DNA of 5,346 nucleotides, from positions 1-5,346 of the forward strand of contig CABQLI010000098.1 in NCBI GenBank assembly GCA_902464965.1, in the 5' to 3' direction. The position numbers and the translations under genes are program-made. The DNA comes from an uncultured Collinsella sp. (GTDB lineage: Bacteria > Actinomycetota > Coriobacteriia > Coriobacteriales > Coriobacteriaceae). Of the stretch, positions 1-4,839 are shown piece after piece (the stretch's first letter is position 1; every line of letters starts with the position of its first letter). The notes below the pieces were generated by a model. That model was not told the origin of the DNA. It saw nothing but the letters and a program-made list of their open reading frames with translations, and ran no database searches.

Positions 1-2
1 AC

Positions 3-2372
3 ACGCTCAAGGACGGCGACTCCGTCGTCTGGTGCTACTCGAAGTACGGCGACCCCGCGCCCGAGCAGGTTTCCGTCACGATGGAGATTATTGGCAAAAA
101 GGCCGGGATGGCTCAGCGTTGGACGAGCCCGTCGACCCAGGTGTTTGTTAAGGGCACGTCGATCAAGGATGCCTCCGCTACCTATTTCGACGCCCTTGGC
201 ATCGAGTCCAAGATGTACGACCAATTCGGCTATTGGGGTGTCCATAGCCTCGTTTCTCCGCTTGATGGTACCGAGCTGTCCGGCGCTTTGTCGTTCTTTG
301 TCAACGGCGTTCCTGGAACTCAACTCGATAACGACTACGTGCTTAAGTCGGGCGATAAGGTCGTTTGGGCTTACGCCCCTGGGGATACTTTGCCCGGTGT
401 CGACAACGTTGTTCTTAATCCGAGCGCTGCACGCCCTAACTGGGATAGCGACTGGTCGGGCTTTACAAGTGCCGACAAGGTTACCGACGCACCTGTGCCC
501 ACTAAGGATGCAGATGAGAAATGGGTAAGCGAGCTTAAGACGCGTGCGGACGGCAATAAGGGTGTTTCCGATGCGTTGCTGATCGGTGACTATCTCTATG
601 TGGCAGTTGGTTCTAAATTGCTCAAAAAGGATGTCGAGACGGGCAAGACCGTTCTAGAGTCACCTTTGGCTGCTGCAATTGATTCCACCTCACGCATGGT
701 ATATACCAATGGTGTTGTGCTTGTTCCGCTTTCAGGCGGTCGTCTTCAGGCCTTAACGGTTGATGTGCTTGCGACGGTTTGGGTTACCGATGGGTTGCCG
801 GCCGGTCCCGATGGCGCGCAGCAGTCGCTTGCTTCTGTTTCGGTTCGCGATGGCTATGCCTATTTTGGTACCGCTTCGGCCGATTGGATTGACTCGAGTG
901 ACGGCTACCTGCTTTGTGTTCGTATTTCTGACGGTAAAGTCATGTGGCAGCACAAGAATGAAAACAGCAAGGGCTATTACTGGGCTGGCATGGCGTTCTC
1001 GGGCGACTATGGCGTTATCGCGGATGATTCAGGCACTGTCAGCACGGTTGATCCTTCGACTGGAAAGACCGTAGCAAAGCTTAAGATCGCCGATCGCGTT
1101 CGCGCGAACGTGCTTGTTGATGGGGCTACTGCTTACGTTGTGAGTGCCGATGGCACGCTCCATAAAATTGCTATCGCTAATGATGGGGCCCTTTCAGAAC
1201 TGGGTAAAGTTACGTTTGGCAGCAGCTCGACCTCTACACCCGTGTTTGTCAACGGTAAGATTGTAGTTGGCGGCACGTCGATTGAGTCCTTTATGGGCGG
1301 TCCCCAAAACAGTCTTACGAGCCACTATGGTCAGCTTGCAATTATCGACGCCGATACGCTTACGGTCGATTATTCAATTTATAAGGCAGACGGTAACTTC
1401 ATCCGCGAGGATTCTTCTGCAAGTGGTTTTACGGGCAGCGGCGATGTTAAGTCACAGCCTGTGGTTTCCATTCAAGATGGTCATACCTATGTATACTTTA
1501 CGTCCAACAATAATCCTGGCGGCATTTATCGCTATCGCATAGGTGACGAAGAGGCTGAGCTGCTCTATAGACCGTCGGCCGAGAACCAGCAGTACTGCAT
1601 GTCGTCGATTTCGGTCGGTTCTGATGGTTCACTCTACTACGCTAACGATTCGGGCAAGTTGTTCGCGATTAAGGGAAATGGCCAGAAGGTCAATCGCTAT
1701 ACTGTCTCGTTTGACGCAAATGGTGCAGATTCTATTGTGCTCGATTCCCAACGTATTAAGGCTGGTAAAACTGCTACGGAGCCTGCTGTAAAACCGCGTC
1801 GCAAGGGCTATACCTTCGGCGGTTGGTATACCGATGAGGCGTGCACGCAAGCGTATGACTTCAGTACGCCGGTGACGGCCGATCTGACGCTGTATGCCAA
1901 GTGGACCAAGAATGCCACCAATTCTGGTGACAATGGCGGTTCTGGCTCCAGCGGCGGCAGCGGTTCTGGTACTGGTACCGGCACGGGCACTGGTACGGGT
2001 TCCGGCTCTAAGGGCCCGCAGGCCGGCGGCGCTATCGCCCCGGGTCAGAAGCCGGTGACCAAGACGACGGTGTCGACCAAGACCGAGACCAAGGAAAACA
2101 AGTCCGACAAGAAGGGCTCCGATAAGTCCGACAAGAAGGATGAGAAGAAGTCTGAGAAGAAGGACAGCAAGTCCGACAAGAAGTCCGATTCCAAGTCCGA
2201 TACGGGCGCTGCTTCCACGACCACTGCTAAGAAGTCCTCTGGTGCTTCCGAGCAGGAGACGGGCACCAACCCGCTCGCCATCGTTGGCATCGCCGCCGGC
2301 GTGATTGGCCTTGCGCTCATCGCCGTCTTCGTGCTGACCAAGCGCGGCAAGGGTGACGGTAATGCCCGATAA
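3..2372 (+). CDS. Large surface protein, 5'-truncated: DUF4430 x2, beta-propeller, Listeria-Bacteroides repeat, C-terminal membrane anchor
   Basis: The reading frame is open from the first full codon at base 3. The 26 codons before the ATG at 81 encode the end of a DUF4430 domain (LKDGDSVVWCY), so that ATG is internal and the true start lies upstream of the window. In order: a second complete DUF4430 (about 69-380, ending VLKSGDKVVWAY); eight PQQ-dehydrogenase/BamB-like blade repeats (about 516-1670, e.g. SDGKVMWQ and DPSTGKTV); a Listeria-Bacteroides/InlB B-type repeat (about 1692-1907, with GYTFGGWYTDEAC and LTLYAKW); a Gly/Ser/Thr linker (1911-2015); a Lys/Ser/Asp linker (2049-2195); and one hydrophobic helix (2271-2336) with a basic tail. 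The protein should be anchored at its C-terminus with its domains outside the cell. No catalytic residues or cofactor site can be named, so the propeller may be a binding or scaffold module. DUF4430 resembles the transcobalamin/intrinsic-factor C-terminal domain; a ligand-binding role is inference. It is translationally linked to the next gene. Confidence 0.9.
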   Translation, partial: TLKDGDSVVWCYSKYGDPAPEQVSVTMEIIGKKAGMAQRWTSPSTQVFVKGTSIKDASATYFDALGIESKMYDQFGYWGVHSLVSPLDGTELSGALSFFVNGVPGTQLDNDYVLKSGDKVVWAYAPGDTLPGVDNVVLNPSAARPNWDSDWSGFTSADKVTDAPVPTKDADEKWVSELKTRADGNKGVSDALLIGDYLYVAVGSKLLKKDVETGKTVLESPLAAAIDSTSRMVYTNGVVLVPLSGGRLQALTVDVLATVWVTDGLPAGPDGAQQSLASVSVRDGYAYFGTASADWIDSSDGYLLCVRISDGKVMWQHKNENSKGYYWAGMAFSGDYGVIADDSGTVSTVDPSTGKTVAKLKIADRVRANVLVDGATAYVVSADGTLHKIAIANDGALSELGKVTFGSSSTSTPVFVNGKIVVGGTSIESFMGGPQNSLTSHYGQLAIIDADTLTVDYSIYKADGNFIREDSSASGFTGSGDVKSQPVVSIQDGHTYVYFTSNNNPGGIYRYRIGDEEAELLYRPSAENQQYCMSSISVGSDGSLYYANDSGKLFAIKGNGQKVNRYTVSFDANGADSIVLDSQRIKAGKTATEPAVKPRRKGYTFGGWYTDEACTQAYDFSTPVTADLTLYAKWTKNATNSGDNGGSGSSGGSGSGTGTGTGTGTGSGSKGPQAGGAIAPGQKPVTKTTVSTKTETKENKSDKKGSDKSDKKDEKKSEKKDSKSDKKSDSKSDTGAASTTTAKKSSGASEQETGTNPLAIVGIAAGVIGLALIAVFVLTKRGKGDGNAR
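1968..2001 (+). repeat. Gly-Thr dipeptide repeat in linker
   Basis: A run of alternating Gly-Thr codons lies inside the Gly/Ser-rich linker of the large surface protein. The Thr codons vary (ACT, ACC, ACG) and the Gly codons alternate GGT and GGC. This mixed usage suggests the amino-acid composition is maintained rather than that one DNA unit recently expanded by slippage. It probably works as a flexible spacer between the Listeria-Bacteroides repeat and the charged wall-spanning stretch. Confidence 0.7.
2100..2183 (+). repeat. KSDKK-type charged linker repeats
   Basis: The 15-mer AAGTCCGACAAGAAG (Lys-Ser-Asp-Lys-Lys) occurs exactly three times, at 2100-2114, 2124-2138 and 2169-2183, with variants between them. 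Lys, Ser, Asp and Glu dominate the stretch from about 2049 to 2195. It lies just before the C-terminal membrane helix, where a hydrophilic, disordered segment would span the cell wall. The downstream protein has a similar charged linker. Confidence 0.8.
2349..2353 (+). promoter_or_regulatory. Ribosome binding site inside the upstream gene
   Basis: AAGGG lies 8 nt before the ATG at 2362 and inside the last codons of the upstream CDS. It decides the start of the second gene: the alternative in-frame GTG at 2353 overlaps this motif and has no Shine-Dalgarno of its own at suitable spacing. A site inside the upstream gene with an 11-nt overlap suggests translational coupling. Confidence 0.65.
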
Positions 2373-3237
2373 GCCCAAGGAGACCAACGGGCAACAGCCC
2401 GACTCCTCGTTTATCCAGCTCGATGATCCAAAGCAAAAGGGCGCCGCTTCGGCGGCGTCCGCTCCTCGACGGAAGGCGCTCCTTGGCGTTCTGACTGCCG
2501 CATGCGTCGTTCTGATCGTGGTCTCTCTGGGCTTTGTTCATCCCTCCGAGAGCGGTGCTTGGTCCATTGATTGGATCGTCCAGACCGTGGCGGGGGAGAG
2601 CATCGTCGCCAAGGATGGCAATGGGTCCGGCTCGACTGTCGCTTCGGGCAAGGCCGGGTCCAAGGATTCCAAATCTTCTGATGATACGAATGACGGGTCT
2701 AGGGGTTCTGACAAATCTGACTCCAAGAAAGATCCCGAGTCTTCGGACAAGGAATCGGACAAGAACTCGGATAGCAAGAAGTCCGGCGAAAAAGGAGCAG
2801 GAAATAAAAAGACTGACAACAGTCAGTCGGCTTCTCAGAATTCGGCAACGTCCGGTGGGCCTTCTGCCGTTCCTGATAACAGTAATGCCCCCTCGGGCAA
2901 CCAGAGCGTCTCTCAGGAGTCTAGCTACGTTACCGTGACTGTCTCGGTTACTTCGAGCGCTGTGGGCAATCCTGTGTCCGCTGGTGGTACCTACACCTTT
3001 AATGAGGGAGCAACTGCCTACGACGCTCTCTGCGCGCTGGGTATTTCTATAAATGCGCGTGGCTCGTCGTTTGGCACTTATGTTGCCGCCATCGGTGGCC
3101 TGGCCGAGAAGGATGAAAACTATGGAAGCGGTAGCGGCTGGTGTTATTCCGTCAACGGCACAACGCCCATGACAGCCTGCAGCAACTACGTTCTCTCAAA
3201 CGGCGACAACGTGGTCTGGTATTACGTGACAGGCTAG
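2362..3237 (+). CDS. N-terminally anchored DUF4430 surface protein
   Basis: This predicts 291 residues from the ATG at 2362, chosen for the AAGGG motif 8 nt upstream. Residues 1-38 are a polar, probably cytoplasmic tail ending in Arg-Arg-Lys; 39-59 form one hydrophobic helix; about 81-188 are a Ser/Asp/Lys/Gly-rich low-complexity linker; about 189-290 form a DUF4430 domain. The domain has two beta-like strands (YVTVTVSV), a TAYDALCALGI helix, GSGWCYSVNG, and the closing SNYVLSNGDNVVWYY. The topology is the reverse of the upstream protein: N-terminal anchor, ligand-type domain at the free C-terminus. The 11-nt overlap suggests both are made together and may form a surface complex. DUF4430 is related to the transcobalamin/intrinsic-factor C-terminal domain, but the substrate here is unknown. 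The helix could instead be an uncleaved signal sequence; I see no lipobox. Confidence 0.88.
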   Translation: MPDKPKETNGQQPDSSFIQLDDPKQKGAASAASAPRRKALLGVLTAACVVLIVVSLGFVHPSESGAWSIDWIVQTVAGESIVAKDGNGSGSTVASGKAGSKDSKSSDDTNDGSRGSDKSDSKKDPESSDKESDKNSDSKKSGEKGAGNKKTDNSQSASQNSATSGGPSAVPDNSNAPSGNQSVSQESSYVTVTVSVTSSAVGNPVSAGGTYTFNEGATAYDALCALGISINARGSSFGTYVAAIGGLAEKDENYGSGSGWCYSVNGTTPMTACSNYVLSNGDNVVWYYVTG

Positions 3238-3257
3238 GGGCCTCGACATATCGCATC

Positions 3258-3297
3258 AAACGGGCGGTTCGGACAAACATCCGAGACGCCCGTTTTT
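3258..3297 (+). terminator. Intrinsic terminator of the DUF4430 gene pair
   Basis: A long hairpin starts 21 nt after the stop codon. The outer stem AAACGGGCG pairs with CGCCCGTTT; an inner stem TCGGA (3269-3273) pairs with TCCGA (3280-3284) around the loop CAAACA. A T5 run (3293-3297) follows, making a typical Rho-independent terminator for the + strand. Confidence 0.88.
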
Positions 3298-3305
3298 ATA
3301 CGAAT

Positions 3306-3631
3306 GGGACGTCATTTCCCAATCGAGGCTCAACCGGAAATTGCATCCCGCCCTGTAGGCGAATTCCGGGACGCAGCTTCCCGTTGGGGCGGGTTTCGGA
3401 AAGCGTGTTCCGCTCTGAGGGCTCATTCCGGGATAGACTTTCCGAAGCAGCGCCCATTGGGAAGCTGCGGACCGTATTGGGCATCGATTTTGGGATGCGC
3501 TTTCCGCTAGAGCCACGTTGCGGAAGCTGTGTCCCGTTCTGAGGCTGCAATCTGGGACGCGCTTTCCGCGGGGCGACCATGGGGAAACTACTACCCATTC
3601 CGACGCTGCGGCCCGCCTTGTGCGCTTTCCT
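3306..3631. repeat. Imperfect 62-nt tandem array of paired GGGA-N6-TTCC dyads
   Basis: This fills most of the 471-nt gene-free stretch between convergent genes. Units starting at 3306, 3368, 3430, 3492 and 3554 each begin GGGA and are exactly 62 nt apart; the first four align without gaps. Each carries two 15-nt modules, the first GGGA-N6-TTCC(C/G), the second GGAA-N6 followed by a C-rich half such as TCCCG, at offset 0 and offset 30. A hand comparison of units 2 and 4 gives 40 of 62 identical bases. Unit 5 slips by 1-2 nt in its second half. TGCGCTTTCC at 3621-3630 repeats 3496-3505 and marks a decayed sixth unit. Several frames stay open across the array, but a 62-nt period shifts frame at every unit, which argues against a coding repeat. 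The function is unknown. Confidence 0.8.
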
Positions 3632-3648
3632 CGGCAGGCTCTGCAAAC

Positions 3649-3682
3649 AAAAAACCGGTTGGAATGGGAATTCCAACCGGTT
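3649..3682 (-). terminator. Intrinsic terminator of the GtrA-like gene 1 (- strand)
   Basis: A perfect 12-bp inverted repeat: AACCGGTTGGAA (3653-3664) pairs with TTCCAACCGGTT (3671-3682) around a 6-nt loop. The A-run at 3649-3654 becomes T6 on the - strand just after the stem. It lies 26 nt past the stop codon of the GtrA-like gene at 3709, so it is a strong Rho-independent terminator for leftward transcription. With the + strand terminator at 3258-3297 it brackets the repeat array. Confidence 0.9.
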
Positions 3683-3708
3683 ATACATTCAAGCAAATAG
3701 TGAATCGA

Positions 3709-4116
3709 CTATGACCGTGCGCCCTCGAGGAAGAAGCGGCGGCTGAAGTAGTTGTACCAGGTGACGAGGAACGTGGCGATGGCCTTCATGGCCTGGTAGC
3801 CGATGCTCAAAAACGTGACGCCCACAAACATGTACAGGTCGTTGAGGCCCAGGCCGATCACCGACAGGATGGTGAAGATCGTGAACTCGCGCTTTCGGCT
3901 CATGCCTTCGCGGTGGTCGAACACGTACTTCATGCTGAGCCAGTAGTTGACCACGACGGACGTGATAAACGAAACCGTGGTGCTCATCAAAAAGTCGAGG
4001 TGGAACAGCTCGACGAGCGCAATGAGCATGCCCCAGTCGATGCCAAAGGAGATAAGACCCACGACAGCAAACTTGAGGAACTGCTTGGTATGAGGTTGTG
4101 CCAGCGCCTTGCGCAC
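3709..4116 (-). CDS. GtrA family membrane protein (copy 1)
   Basis: This predicts 135 residues, normal for the GtrA/DPMS family (PF04138), with four hydrophobic helices at about 15-36, 41-60, 76-99 and 105-123. The loop after helix 2 reads SMKYVFDHREGMSRKREF and the C-terminus ends FFLEG, both shared with the second copy at 4336-4731. Family members are small inner-membrane proteins linked to moving or modifying lipid-linked sugars for cell-surface polysaccharides; the substrate here is unknown. The start is a GTG at 4114-4116, the only common start codon after the upstream in-frame stop, and it aligns with the start of copy 2. Its Shine-Dalgarno is weak (GGA, 9 nt upstream), and the DNA just upstream looks foreign, so the original 5' end may have been replaced. 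A strong terminator follows. Confidence 0.85.
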   Translation of the reverse strand: MRKALAQPHTKQFLKFAVVGLISFGIDWGMLIALVELFHLDFLMSTTVSFITSVVVNYWLSMKYVFDHREGMSRKREFTIFTILSVIGLGLNDLYMFVGVTFLSIGYQAMKAIATFLVTWYNYFSRRFFLEGARS

Positions 4117-4245
4117 GTAATCACATCCAATGCGTTGATGAATCGAGCAGAGGATACTTTAGAGCTTTTACAAGGGAAACGTAAGGTCTTTGCCAAGAAC
4201 TATATGAACTCGCCAAATTTTCAAGAGCTAATCCGCAAACGTTGA
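4117..4245 (+). pseudogene. Possible 3' remnant of an unidentified gene
   Basis: Directly upstream of the GtrA-like gene 1, on the opposite strand, 42 open codons end at TGA 4243-4245. The peptide has a convincing protein-like composition (NRAEDTLELLQGKRKVF, then NSPNFQELIRKR). By hand count GC is 52 of 129 (about 40%), against roughly 55% in a sampled part of the flanking GtrA gene. The frame also continues leftward, antisense to the GtrA gene, where the translation is low quality, so the plausible part seems to begin near 4117. I do not recognise the family. It could be the tail of a gene cut by a past recombination or deletion, or simply AT-richer spacer DNA with a chance open frame. Confidence 0.35.
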
Positions 4246-4269
4246 AAATTTGCCCGTAAACGAGCGACA

Positions 4270-4309
4270 CCCACGGACGATACTGCGCTGAGTGCGCGTC
4301 GTCCGTGGG
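4270..4309 (-). terminator. Strong hairpin downstream of GtrA-like gene 2, possible terminator
   Basis: CCCACGGACGA (4270-4280) pairs perfectly with TCGTCCGTGGG (4299-4309), 11 bp, with a further GCGC/GCGC pairing inside. It lies 26 nt past the stop of the GtrA-like gene at 4336. No T-run follows directly on either strand; on the - strand the next bases are TGTCGCTCGTTT. It may therefore be an inefficient terminator, an RNA-processing or 3'-stabilising hairpin, or a bidirectional barrier. Confidence 0.45.
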
Positions 4310-4335
4310 CGCCGTAATGCTGCAGGGGTTTCGAG

Positions 4336-4731
4336 CTATTTTGTCTCGTCGCCCTCCAGGAAGATTTTTCGGGTCACAAAGTTGTAGACCATGACAAGCG
4401 CGGTGGCGCAGATCTTGGCGATATTGGCCTCGAGTCCCAGGCCGGCGTTGAGCGCCAGCACGATGCCGTCGTTGAGCACCAAACCGATCACGGACAGCAC
4501 GACAAAGATGATGAACTCGCGGCGGCGGCTCATGCCTTCCTTGTGCGCAAACACGTACTTCATGCTTGCGAGGTAGTTAAAGATGAGTGAGATGATAAAG
4601 CCGCTGGTGTTGGCGATTAGGATGTTGAGGCCCAGACCGTAGTGGAGCAGATTCATAATGCCAAAGTCGATAACCGTGGCAATGACACCGACGACGCCAA
4701 ATTTCATGATCTGCGCAAGGAGCTTTTGCAT
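4336..4731 (-). CDS. GtrA family membrane protein (copy 2)
   Basis: This predicts 131 residues from the ATG at 4729-4731. That start has AAGG 8 nt upstream and aligns with the start of copy 1 (MQKLLAQ against VRKALAQ). The frame stays open to a TTG at 4792-4794, which would add 21 residues, but neither that codon nor the ATG at 4762-4764 has a good Shine-Dalgarno. Four hydrophobic helices are visible, at about 11-30, 36-55, 71-96 and 102-118, with SMKYVFAHKEGMSRRREF after helix 2 and KIFLEG near the end. It belongs to the GtrA family, implicated in translocating lipid-linked sugars in surface-polysaccharide pathways. It is clearly paralogous to the gene at 3709-4116, so the two may act as partners or on different substrates. 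fbp lies 108 nt upstream on the same strand. Confidence 0.87.
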   Translation of the reverse strand: MQKLLAQIMKFGVVGVIATVIDFGIMNLLHYGLGLNILIANTSGFIISLIFNYLASMKYVFAHKEGMSRRREFIIFVVLSVIGLVLNDGIVLALNAGLGLEANIAKICATALVMVYNFVTRKIFLEGDETK

Positions 4732-4739
4732 GGTACCTG

Positions 4740-4743
4740 CCTT
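4740..4743 (-). promoter_or_regulatory. Ribosome binding site selecting the GtrA-like gene 2 start
   Basis: AAGG on the - strand lies 8 nt before the ATG at 4729-4731. It supports the shorter, family-typical protein over the longer forms starting at 4764 or 4794. Confidence 0.5.
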
Positions 4744-4839
4744 AGGGTGGCGCGGGGACGCCATGGGGATGACAAACTCAGCAAGTTTAGCCAATCCCCG
4801 CGGGTGGGGCTAGACGCGCTCTTCGATAGCACCGTTTCT

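Noticed and set aside
516..1670. PQQ-dependent dehydrogenase activity for the propeller
   Set aside because: The blade motifs match the fold, but no catalytic or PQQ-binding residues can be identified, and the surrounding domains suggest a surface binding protein.
2353..2361. GTG at 2353 as the start of the second DUF4430 gene
   Set aside because: It overlaps the AAGGG motif that suits the ATG at 2362 and has no ribosome binding site of its own.
1629..2387. Long - strand open frame antisense to the surface protein (252 codons)
   Set aside because: Its Leu/Gly/Arg-rich translation is the mirror of the Gly/Thr and Lys/Ser/Asp linkers on the + strand, which have clear domain support.
3306..3631. 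CRISPR array
   Set aside because: There is a regular period, but both the repeat and the would-be spacers are imperfectly similar between units. No invariant 28-37 nt repeat and no cas genes are seen.
3913..4245. Full + strand gene of 110 codons
   Set aside because: Its first two thirds are antisense to the conserved GtrA gene and have no protein-like pattern. Only the last 42 codons are considered, as a possible remnant.
4732..4794. N-terminal extension of GtrA copy 2 from TTG 4794 or ATG 4764
   Set aside because: Neither start has good ribosome binding spacing. The ATG at 4731 has AAGG 8 nt upstream and aligns with the start of the paralogue.
4796..4809. CCCC-GCGGGT-GGGG hairpin as a terminator between fbp and GtrA copy 2
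   Set aside because: The stem is only 4 bp with no T-run following on the - strand.
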